62,752 nucleotides of DNA from CAZCZZ01 sp964503335 (GTDB taxonomy: Bacteria > Verrucomicrobiota > Kiritimatiellia > CAIVKH01), in the NCBI GenBank assembly GCA_964503335.1, contig CAZCZZ010000017.1, forward strand, positions 1-62,752. The letters run 5' to 3'. Below are positions 54,584 to 61,479 of this stretch, piece by piece. The translations under genes and the position numbers were made by a program. The first letter of the stretch is position 1. Every line of letters starts with the position of its first letter. The notes under the pieces were generated by a model. It had not been told where the DNA came from. It was given only the letters and a program-made list of their open reading frames with translations, and did not search any database.

Positions 54584-54967
54584 ATGAAAACATTGATGAT
54601 ACTTGCGGCCACTACGGCGGCAGTGTTGACGGCGGTCATGCAAGCCGAGGCGGAAGAAGCGACGGCTGAAAAGGAAGTCGCGGTCATGTGCGCAAAGTGT
54701 GAGAGTGTGTGGGTCAAGTCCCCCCGCGTCGTGGGCAAGGCCACGATCTATGTGTCCACGAAGAAGATGGCCTGCGATGAGTGCAAGTCCGCAATCGAGA
54801 ACTTCTTTACATCCGGCAAGCTGGAACATGCATGCGGAAACTGCGGCGACCTCGTCGCATGTGAAGTCGCCCAAGAGGAAGCCGGAACAGCTCCCAAGGA
54901 AGAGGGCAGCACCTTCGTTCCAGGCACGAGCGCCGACCACCAGCACCACACCATCCACCCCAAGTAG
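54584..54967 (+). CDS. Small secreted CxxC-rich protein A
   Basis: AGGAGGAG precedes ATG 54584. The 127-residue product has a signal peptide (LAATTAAVLTAVMQAEA), then three Cys pairs (VMCAKCESVWVK, KKMACDECKSAIENFF, HACGNCGDLVAC) and a His-rich tail (DHQHHTIHPK). The Cys pairs suggest zinc-ribbon-like metal sites in the periplasm. It is a clear paralogue of the gene at 57491-57862 and follows the metal-sensor gene by 61 bp. Family name unknown to me; a metal chaperone or buffer is the likely role. Confidence 0.8.
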   Translation: MKTLMILAATTAAVLTAVMQAEAEEATAEKEVAVMCAKCESVWVKSPRVVGKATIYVSTKKMACDECKSAIENFFTSGKLEHACGNCGDLVACEVAQEEAGTAPKEEGSTFVPGTSADHQHHTIHPK

Positions 54968-55093
54968 GCTGAAATCAGACTAGACGCTGTGGCGGCGGGA
55001 CGCATCGGTCAGGTTGCGCCGGGCGACACCGAAGGAGTCCCGCCGCTATTGCGCTCTGTGCGGCGTAAGGGTGTTGTTGCCCCAGATTCCACC

Positions 55094-55753
55094 ATGAAGA
55101 ATGCCTACCTGATGTTGATCGCTGCGTTAGTGACACACGCTGTCCGCGCGGCTGAGATCAGTGCCAGCAACGCGCCAGATCCCGACTTCGCCCTCGGTGT
55201 ACGTAGCGGCGTTCAGCTCTCCAACCAAAGCCCTATCGAGGATCTGAGCGGACTCGGGGTTGTCGGCCGCATCCAGCTCGCGAAGAACCGGGAATTCGGT
55301 CTGGGCATTGACGTTTTGTCGGACGATATCGACGATCCCGCCGGAGAGATTGGCTTGGCGCTCCCCGACGGAGCAAGGCATCCAAGTACTGAGATCATGG
55401 CCGATGTCATTTCGGTGTGGGGACAGCAGAACTTCGATGTCGAATCTGCTCGATTCAGACCATTCGCCCTGATCGGGCTTGCCCTCTCTTCCATCCACAT
55501 GGATACCCACAAGGGGCAACTGGCCGACGGCACGCAATACGACCTGCGAACCAACGCGGGAACCGAGCACATCTTCATGGCGGGCGGTGGTGTCCGCCTC
55601 CGATTGGCTGGCCGATTAGAACTCGAAACCGCGATCCGGGGCGAGTATCATCTCGCCAACTGGACCATCGAGGATCGCGTCTCCGGGGCCTATGTCGCAT
55701 CCGATGACTACCCTGCCCTTGCCGCATACCTTGGTCTCAGCGCGGAGTTCTGA
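55094..55753 (+). CDS. Small outer-membrane beta-barrel protein
   Basis: From ATG 55094 the 219-residue product has signal peptide LMLIAALVTHAVRA and then amphipathic strands with alternating hydrophobic residues (FALGVRSGVQLSN, VVGRIQLAKNREFGLGIDV, ILTGxAL-like FALIGLALSS, YLGLSAEF at the C terminus ending in Phe). This is the pattern of an eight-strand OmpX/OmpA-type barrel. No SD is obvious and the frame is open upstream, so the start is chosen by the signal peptide. Confidence 0.7.
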   Translation: MKNAYLMLIAALVTHAVRAAEISASNAPDPDFALGVRSGVQLSNQSPIEDLSGLGVVGRIQLAKNREFGLGIDVLSDDIDDPAGEIGLALPDGARHPSTEIMADVISVWGQQNFDVESARFRPFALIGLALSSIHMDTHKGQLADGTQYDLRTNAGTEHIFMAGGGVRLRLAGRLELETAIRGEYHLANWTIEDRVSGAYVASDDYPALAAYLGLSAEF

Positions 55754-55776
55754 ACTACTGCGCCAGACGACGCTGC

Positions 55777-56223
55777 CTACTTCCCTGCAAGGTCGAAATA
55801 GTCGGCACCCCAGACCATCAACGCCCCGAAATGGGCCGTGATGGAGACAAGCGCTGCGGCTGTCACAACGGCGATACGTCGAAAGCACCGGGCTTGTGGC
55901 GACGTGGCATCGGCGAGCGTCATGGCAAACCAAGCCGCAACCAGCGCCACCACCGTAGTCGCCAGACCGAGCCGGCGGTGCCAGTCGAGCATCCAGCGTT
56001 CAGATGGCGCGGGATGATACTCGGTCGCAAACACCCAACCGGAGGCACTCGCCGCAAACGCTCCGACGGCGCCCAGAGCCAACAGGAACGGGACAAGTCT
56101 GGCAAGGTCCGGGCGATCCCACTTCAGGCGGGCCAATTCGACGGTGGCAGCCAGGAGAATCAAGGCGATTGGAAAGTGTAAAACGAGAGGGTGAATCCGA
56201 CCGAATAGCAGGACCGTGTTCAT
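55777..56223 (-). CDS. DUF2231-type four-helix membrane protein
   Basis: From ATG 56223 the 148-residue product begins MNTVLLFGRIHPLVLHFPIA, the DUF2231 signature with conserved His pair, and has four membrane helices. A TTG at 56268, overlapping the preceding stop as TTGA, is an alternative start. DUF2231 proteins often lie beside or are fused to cytochrome c and metal genes. It is the last gene of a minus-strand metal operon. Confidence 0.78.
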   Translation of the reverse strand: MNTVLLFGRIHPLVLHFPIALILLAATVELARLKWDRPDLARLVPFLLALGAVGAFAASASGWVFATEYHPAPSERWMLDWHRRLGLATTVVALVAAWFAMTLADATSPQARCFRRIAVVTAAALVSITAHFGALMVWGADYFDLAGK

Positions 56224-56264
56224 GGCAGGATCACACCCCCATCGCTTCACGAGCAGTATCCGAA

Positions 56265-56660
56265 TCAATGCTTGTGACCGCTATGACCATCAGCTGGTAC
56301 GGCGCCGGCATCTCCGGCTTGCGAGGTCGCATCGTCAATCTTCTTCAGGTATTTGTCGGGTGCTTTGTTGAACTTCTTAATGCAGCCCTTGCAGCATAGT
56401 CGAACCAAGCGATCCGGTTTCCCCTCCTGCTTGTAAACGTAGTTATGGGGAGGCCCCATCTCGCCGTCTTCGAGCTTATCGCCCGATACGACGCAGGTGT
56501 CCAAAGGATAGGCCGCGATGGCGGCATCCGAATCCGCCGCTACGGGAGCCGCCGTTTCGCTTTTGTCTTCACTGGCGACAACAACCGGCGCGAACACCGT
56601 AGCCGCTATCAAGCACAGGCTGGCAAGGCCGAATCGGAAGCACAATTTACGTGTAGTCAT
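56265..56660 (-). CDS. Secreted Cys-rich TRASH/YHS-like metal-binding protein
   Basis: The 131-residue product has a signal peptide ending near VVVA, then YPLDTCVVSGDKLEDGEM..VRLCCKGCIKKFNKAPDKYL, a TRASH/YHS-like treble-clef with the CVVSG and CCKGC elements, and a C terminus rich in His (DGHSGHKH). It is predicted to bind copper or similar metals in the periplasm. It is co-transcribed with the DUF2231 gene and the small gene upstream. Confidence 0.8.
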   Translation of the reverse strand: MTTRKLCFRFGLASLCLIAATVFAPVVVASEDKSETAAPVAADSDAAIAAYPLDTCVVSGDKLEDGEMGPPHNYVYKQEGKPDRLVRLCCKGCIKKFNKAPDKYLKKIDDATSQAGDAGAVPADGHSGHKH

Positions 56661-56702
56661 TTTAGTCCTCTGTCCATTTCTGTTCTATACCCTACGACAG
56701 AT

Positions 56703-56864
56703 CTACGGCGTCGACATTGTCGCGCCGCGGGCTGCCATTTCCGCGTTCGTTTCCACCGCGACATTCACGGTCTGCGTCGCACCGGAATGATCTTTCTGAT
56801 GCATCATCATTCCGCCTCCCCAGAGCATCGCAACGGCACACACTACAACCATCACAACTGGCAT
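56703..56864 (-). CDS. 53-residue membrane peptide gene
   Basis: GGAGG lies 4 nt before ATG 56864; the frame ends with TAG at 56703. The product starts MPVVMVVVCAVAMLWGGGMM, one hydrophobic helix followed by Gly/Met, and then MHQKDHSGATQTVN. Met/His residues after the helix recall small copper-associated membrane peptides. It sits between the lipoprotein and TRASH-like genes on the same strand with spacing of 30-45 bp, which supports reality. Confidence 0.65.
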   Translation of the reverse strand: MPVVMVVVCAVAMLWGGGMMMHQKDHSGATQTVNVAVETNAEMAARGATMSTP

Positions 56865-56897
56865 GATTCCTCCATTGGTCTCGTCTCGGTTTCCTTA

Positions 56898-57416
56898 TCA
56901 CATTCCGGCGGCGTCCATGCGTTTGCCCGAACCGGACATGACGCGAGTACTGCTGTGGGAATTCATTTGAACGCTCATACGCCCGACCTTTGCGGTTTGT
57001 TGGCCGGTACAGCGTATGTCGCTTAAGGTCAACGTCCCGTCTTCCGGCACGTCCACATCCAATACGGATGTCTGTTCATTAAAGATGAACTGAAGCTGGT
57101 GTCGGCCAGCCGGCGCACCGGACATGATGAAATATCCATAGTCGTCTGTCGTTGTCGAAAGATCGGTGCCGACCATGTGAACACCGACCCCACCCGTGCC
57201 CGCCTCCGCATCCGGAACGATGAAGTTTATCACCTCGCAAAGGATGCCTGGCATCCCCTGAGGTACGTAGGAGGCATTCCCGATAGCGAAGGACGATACC
57301 GTGCCCTCTATGGTCGAGGTCCCCTCGGGTCCCCCGCCATCTCCACTATCGCAACCCGCAATGAGGACTAGCGCGAGCACGCTCGCGAAAGTCGAAAGAG
57401 GAAGAATGTTTTTCAT
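56898..57416 (-). CDS. Lipoprotein with carboxypeptidase-regulatory-like domain
   Basis: From ATG 57416, LPLSTFASVLALVLIAGC is a lipoprotein signal with Cys. The 172-residue product then has a beta domain (GVGVHMVGTDLSTTTDDYGY..APAGRHQLQFIF), the CarboxypepD_reg/Cna-B-like fold found in many surface lipoproteins. It begins the minus-strand group with the 53-residue peptide, TRASH-like and DUF2231 genes. No metal-binding signature is visible. Confidence 0.72.
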   Translation of the reverse strand: MKNILPLSTFASVLALVLIAGCDSGDGGGPEGTSTIEGTVSSFAIGNASYVPQGMPGILCEVINFIVPDAEAGTGGVGVHMVGTDLSTTTDDYGYFIMSGAPAGRHQLQFIFNEQTSVLDVDVPEDGTLTLSDIRCTGQQTAKVGRMSVQMNSHSSTRVMSGSGKRMDAAGM

Positions 57417-57490
57417 GAATATCCGGTTCAATGAATCACGCGTGAGCCATCCGGCGCGGCTTGTATGGCCGCGCCGGATGCACGTTGCCG

Positions 57491-57862
57491 CTACTTCTTC
57501 TCGTGTCCAGGACCCGGTACAAACTTCGAGTCGGACGGGGCCGGCCCGCTTGTCGGCTCAGGATGAACCTTGCACATCACCATGTCGCCGCAGGTCGCGC
57601 AGGTATGCTTGAACTCGCCTGTCGCGAAGAAGCTTTCGATCGCGTTCTTGCAGTCTTCGCACTTCATCTTCTTCACGGAGACATACGTTTCCGTCTTCCG
57701 TCCGGGCCGGTCAGGTCTCTTGACCCACACCGTCTCGCACTTCGGGCACATGATGGCCGTTTCCGCGTCGCCCGCCTGCTCGTCTTCAGCACGCGCCGTA
57801 GCTGCCAGCGCACCCAAGATCACCGCTATTGCGGTTGCTGTCGTTATCATTATCTTCTTCAT
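57491..57862 (-). CDS. Small secreted CxxC-rich protein B
   Basis: From ATG 57862 (after AGGAGTCG) the 123-residue product has a signal peptide (TATAIAVILGALAATARA) and three Cys pairs: IMCPKCETVWVK, KKMKCEDCKNAIESFF and HTCATCGDMVMC. It aligns over the whole mature length with the protein at 54584-54967, including KKM.C..CK.AI..FF. The two genes flank the metal island in opposite directions. Predicted periplasmic metal-binding protein of unnamed family. Confidence 0.8.
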   Translation of the reverse strand: MKKIMITTATAIAVILGALAATARAEDEQAGDAETAIMCPKCETVWVKRPDRPGRKTETYVSVKKMKCEDCKNAIESFFATGEFKHTCATCGDMVMCKVHPEPTSGPAPSDSKFVPGPGHEKK

Positions 57863-58233
57863 CCTCGACTCCTTTCTTCGTTTGTCTCTGTTTCCGCGAA
57901 CTGTGCGTTCGCACTCCCATCGCACTTAAAGTTTGCCTGTGATCAGGAATACGTCGCCATGGGGTACAACCCTACCGTGGGTGGCAGGCGGCGCTGCCGC
58001 GAACAGCACATCGCCGGACTTACTGGTCATCGCACGATCTCCCCTCATCACTTCCACTGGATCTTGACTTCAACAGGTAATACGGCCTGGACTTGGAAAA
58101 CCCTCGGTAATTATCTCGCCAGAATAACGTCAGAGTGAACCGGCACGGCATTTCGCTGTCAGTCAGAGGGTTATGTGAGACCAGAAAATGTGCCGTCGAC
58201 TAGTCATCCTATTCCGACTTGCCGCAACATAGG
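57863..58233. other. 371-bp divergent spacer without a gene
   Basis: Lies between the CxxC protein B gene and the WYL regulator. No credible frame, tRNA or long repeat is visible. It should contain promoters for both genes. Confidence 0.45.
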
Positions 58234-58254
58234 GTCGGACATAGCATGTCCGAC
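58234..58254. promoter_or_regulatory. Palindromic operator overlapping the WYL-regulator start
   Basis: GTCGGACAT (58234-58242), spacer AGC, ATGTCCGAC (58246-58254): a perfect 9-bp inverted repeat. The right arm contains the ATG start of the regulator gene, so binding would block its translation start region or promoter. Confidence 0.6.
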
Positions 58255-59241
58255 ATGCACAAATTCAAACCGATCTTTCGCCGTTTGATTGCCATCGACC
58301 AGGAAATCCGGAAGGGGCAGTTCCCCAATTGCTCCCGGCTTGCCGAGCTGCTGGAGACCAGCGCGAAGACCATTCAGCGGGACCTGGACTGCCTGCGCGA
58401 CGATCACGGGGCTCCGCTGGAGTACGACTCCGTGCGGCATGGCTACTACTACACCGATCCGTCCTGGTTCCTGCCCGCGCTTCACTTTTCGGAAGGCGAC
58501 ATGCTGGCGTTGCTGCTGGGACAGCAGGCGCTTCGCCTGTACGAGGGTACGCCGCTGGCGGGACAGCTTCAGCGCGTCTACGCACGAATTGCGGAATTGC
58601 TGCCGGAGAAGCTCTCGATTCCGCCTGAGCTGCTGATGACGCGGCTCTCTTTCGCGAATGCGCCGGCGCGGCCGATCGACACCGCCATCTGGCTTTCCAT
58701 CCTGCGCGGGCTGCTCCACCAGCGCATCCTTGAAACGACCTATCGTTCGCCCCGCCGCCCGGGTCCGCGCGCACACCGGTTGCGCCCCTACCATGTGGTG
58801 AATATCGAAGGTGACTGGTATGTCCTCGCGTTCGATGAAGAGGCGTCGGACGTGCGCCAGTTCGCCATGTCGCGCTTTGAACGCGTGGAAGTCAGCGACA
58901 TCGGGTTCACCGTCCCCGCAGACTTTTCCGCCGCCGCCCTGCTCTCCGGGCGCCAGGGCCGCTTCGTGCGGCGTCAGAACGAAGGAACAGCGACCCCGGT
59001 CCGCCTGCGCTTCAACCACGAAGCGGCGCCGTACGTGCGGGAACGGCAGTGGCACCCGGACCAGGAGATGCGTGAGCGTTCCGACGGCTCCCTGGACGTC
59101 GCTATCCCTGTCCAGCACTCCGACGACATCATCCCGTGGATCATGAGCTATGGGCCGCAGGTTGAAGTGCTTTCGCCGAAGGCTGTCCGCGAGCACGTAA
59201 AGGCCCGATTGCGGTCTGCGCTCGGTCGCTACATATCCTAG
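58246..59241 (+). CDS. WYL-domain transcriptional regulator
   Basis: From ATG 58246 the 331-residue protein has an N-terminal HTH (RLAELLETSAKTIQRDLDCL, a DeoR-like recognition helix) and a WYL domain (LRPYHVVNIEGDWYVLAFD..VRQFAMSRFERVEV), followed by the WCX extension. WYL regulators sense ligands such as single-stranded DNA or nucleotides. It probably controls itself through the palindrome at its start. It is monocistronic; the next gene follows by 74 bp. Confidence 0.88.
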   Translation: MSDMHKFKPIFRRLIAIDQEIRKGQFPNCSRLAELLETSAKTIQRDLDCLRDDHGAPLEYDSVRHGYYYTDPSWFLPALHFSEGDMLALLLGQQALRLYEGTPLAGQLQRVYARIAELLPEKLSIPPELLMTRLSFANAPARPIDTAIWLSILRGLLHQRILETTYRSPRRPGPRAHRLRPYHVVNIEGDWYVLAFDEEASDVRQFAMSRFERVEVSDIGFTVPADFSAAALLSGRQGRFVRRQNEGTATPVRLRFNHEAAPYVRERQWHPDQEMRERSDGSLDVAIPVQHSDDIIPWIMSYGPQVEVLSPKAVREHVKARLRSALGRYIS

Positions 59242-59315
59242 CCTCCTGCTCGTATTTGCGGATTTCATTGAACAGATGGACGGTCCTGGTGTCTAAACGT
59301 GCGGACTGACTCCCT

Positions 59316-60626
59316 ATGCCGCTTGAAATTCTCATCCTGCTCTGCCTGATCCTCATGAACGGGTTCTTCGCCATGGCGGAGATCGCCATGGTGTCCGTTC
59401 GCCGTGAACGCTTGCGCATGCGGGCGGATCAGGGTGATGCCGGGGCGCGGGCTGCGCTTGAACTGGCTGAGTCGCCGAATCGATTCCTGAGCACCGTGCA
59501 GATCGGCATTACGCTGATCGGCGTCGTGGCCGGCGTCTTCGGCGGCGCCACGCTGGCCGTCCAGCTCGCAGACCTGCTCCGCCAGGTGCCGGCCATCGCT
59601 CTGTATGCGGAGGAGATCGCCCTGTTCGTGGTCGTGGGTTGCATCACGTTTCTCTCGCTCGTGATCGGCGAACTCGCACCGAAACGTATCGGGATGAGCT
59701 ATGCGGAGTCGATCGCGTGCCGCTCATCACGCTTCATGCTCGGGCTTTCCCGCCTCGCTCATCCCCTGGTGCACATCCTGAGCAAGTCCACCGACGCCCT
59801 GTTGAAACTCCTCCCCCTGAAAGCCGAAGCGGAGCAGACCGTCTCGGAGGAAGAGATCAAGGGTCTCATGAAGGAGGGTCTGCGCGCGGGCGCATTCAAC
59901 CGGGTCGAGAGCGAAATCGTGTCGAACGTTCTCGATCTCGATCGACTGACCGTGCACGACATCATGACGCCCCGGCCCAAGATCATCTGGCTCAACAAGG
60001 ACGACGCGCACGAAGCCATCTGGCACAAGATCGTCGTCAGCCGCCATTCCCAGTTCCCGGTTTATGAACGGTCCCGCGACCATGTCGTCGGCGTGGTGTC
60101 CGTCAAAGCCATCTACGCGAACCTCGCGGCGGGCGTCCCGGTGAAGCTGACCGACCTGATGGTCAAGCCGCTCATTGTTCCCGAAAACCAGCCCGTGCCG
60201 AAGCTGCTTGAGACGTTCAGGCAGTCGGGCATGCACGTCGCCCTCGCGACCGATGAGTTCGGCAGCTTGACCGGCATGGTCACGCTGATCGATGTCATGG
60301 AGGCCGTCCTCGGCGACCTGCCCTCGCAGGGCGAACGTGTGCGACCCGACATCCGCGCGCGGCCCGACGGAACATGGCTGGCCGATGCCCTGGTCGAAAT
60401 CGCGCGTGTCGAATCCGCGCTTCCCGGCTTTATGGCCGACACCGCGACGAACCGCGACTACCAGACGCTGGCCGGCTACATCGTAAAGCGACTCGGCCAC
60501 GTGCCGCGCGAAGGCGAAGTGGTTGAAGCGCAGGGATACCTCTTCGAAGTCCTCGACATGGACAATCACCGCGTCGACAAAGTGCTCATCACCCGGACCC
60601 CGCCTTCGCCGGCCGTCTCACCCTAA
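59316..60626 (+). CDS. CNNM/CorC-HlyC family transporter (hemolysin family)
   Basis: The 436-residue protein has a DUF21/CNNM membrane domain (three to four helices, residues 1-190; FFAMAEIAMVSVRRERLR), paired CBS domains (VHDIMTPRPKIIWL..; LMVKPLIVPENQPV..) and a C-terminal CorC_HlyC domain (YQTLAGYIVKRLGHVPREGE..FEVLDMDNHRVDKVLI). Members are implicated in Mg2+/Co2+ efflux. Complete, with the usual length. Confidence 0.92.
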   Translation: MPLEILILLCLILMNGFFAMAEIAMVSVRRERLRMRADQGDAGARAALELAESPNRFLSTVQIGITLIGVVAGVFGGATLAVQLADLLRQVPAIALYAEEIALFVVVGCITFLSLVIGELAPKRIGMSYAESIACRSSRFMLGLSRLAHPLVHILSKSTDALLKLLPLKAEAEQTVSEEEIKGLMKEGLRAGAFNRVESEIVSNVLDLDRLTVHDIMTPRPKIIWLNKDDAHEAIWHKIVVSRHSQFPVYERSRDHVVGVVSVKAIYANLAAGVPVKLTDLMVKPLIVPENQPVPKLLETFRQSGMHVALATDEFGSLTGMVTLIDVMEAVLGDLPSQGERVRPDIRARPDGTWLADALVEIARVESALPGFMADTATNRDYQTLAGYIVKRLGHVPREGEVVEAQGYLFEVLDMDNHRVDKVLITRTPPSPAVSP

Positions 60627-60641
60627 CCCAGACATTCCATC

Positions 60642-60786
60642 AACCGCAGAGGCGCAGAGAACGCGGAGATGAACGCAAGATGTGGAATTTGGAACTCACG
60701 AACTCAGGTTCCGGCAGCTCTTTCCCTGATTTCGTGATTTCCTGATAGGCACATTCTTCTCTGCGCCCTCCGCGACTCTGCGGTGA
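60642..60786. repeat. Imperfect inverted repeat of the CGCAGAGGCGCAGAG type
   Basis: AACCGCAGAGGCGCAGAGAA (from 60642) is matched inversely, with changes, at 60758-60786 (CTCTGCGCCCTCCGCGACTC and TGCGGT). It separates two convergent genes. Such hairpins recur between genes; a related fragment lies at 51113-51135. Confidence 0.55.
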
Positions 60787-60803
60787 AATACTCCGACTAA
60801 CTT

Positions 60804-60913
60804 CTACCTCAGCTTGGTATAGCGGCGGCGGATCGTCATGAAGCGGACCACGCCGACGACTCCGATGATCGCCGCGCACAGCACGAAGATTGCGCCGGCA
60901 AGGCGAGCCCACG
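60804..60913 (-). CDS. C-terminal fragment of a membrane protein (cut by gap)
   Basis: The 36 codons to the left of the N gap encode one membrane helix (AGAIFVLCAAIIGVVGVVRF) and a basic tail RRRYTKLR before TAG at 60804-60806. The rest of the gene lies in the gap, so identity cannot be told. A basic cytoplasmic end is consistent with an integral inner-membrane protein. Confidence 0.55.
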
Positions 60914-61013
60914 NNNNNNNNNNNNNNNNNNNNNNNNNNNNNNNNNNNNNNNNNNNNNNNNNNNNNNNNNNNNNNNNNNNNNNNNNNNNNNNNNNNNNNN
61001 NNNNNNNNNNNNN
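60914..61013. other. Scaffold gap (100 N)
   Basis: Exactly 100 unknown bases, a conventional placeholder for a gap of unknown length. Frames that appear to cross it are artefacts. Confidence 0.98.
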
Positions 61014-61366
61014 GTGATGAGCTCGCGATAGGTCGCGGGCAGGTCAGGCATGAGACGTTTGAAGCACTGGCAGATCGTCGTCGCCGCAGAACCGTCGGGA
61101 AAGTCGGGCAGCTCGTCTGCGAGCCGATCCAACGCTCGCTTCTTTACGTCTTGCCGGCGATAGGTGTCGATGATGGAACGACGCAGGATGCGGTAGAACC
61201 AGGCCACCATCTCTTCGTCCCTGGCAGGTTGCTTCGATGCCCGAAGAGCCTTCAACAGGCTCTCCTGCACCACATCCTCCGCTAGATGACTGTCCCCCAG
61301 CTTCTTCCGTGCAAAAGCCACAAAAACACGCAGGTTGGCAAGGATCGCTGGTGCTACCGCCTCCAT
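61014..61366 (-). CDS. ECF sigma factor, 5' part (cut by gap)
   Basis: The 117 visible residues hold region 2 (VFVAFARKKLGDSHLAEDVVQESLLKALRA..VAWFYRILRRSIIDTYRR) and the start of region 4 (FKRLMPDLPATYRELI) before the gap. An ICQC motif precedes region 4, as in a subgroup of ECF factors with a Cys pair. It diverges from the copper ATPase gene with 113 bp between starts, so it may control metal resistance. Confidence 0.85.
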
Positions 61367-61479
61367 GCAAGGAGGTTACACACCATTCCAGAACCGATCA
61401 AGTTATCGCTGAAGACGGGGTGTAAGAATCAGAGAGGGTCTGCGTTTGCATCTGTGGAGCTACAACACGGAGAATGCAT

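Noticed and set aside
60836..61366. A continuous 176-codon minus-strand frame across the N gap
   Set aside because: The gap length is a placeholder, so the join is meaningless; left of the gap the real frame is a different one (membrane helix ending RRRYTKLR).
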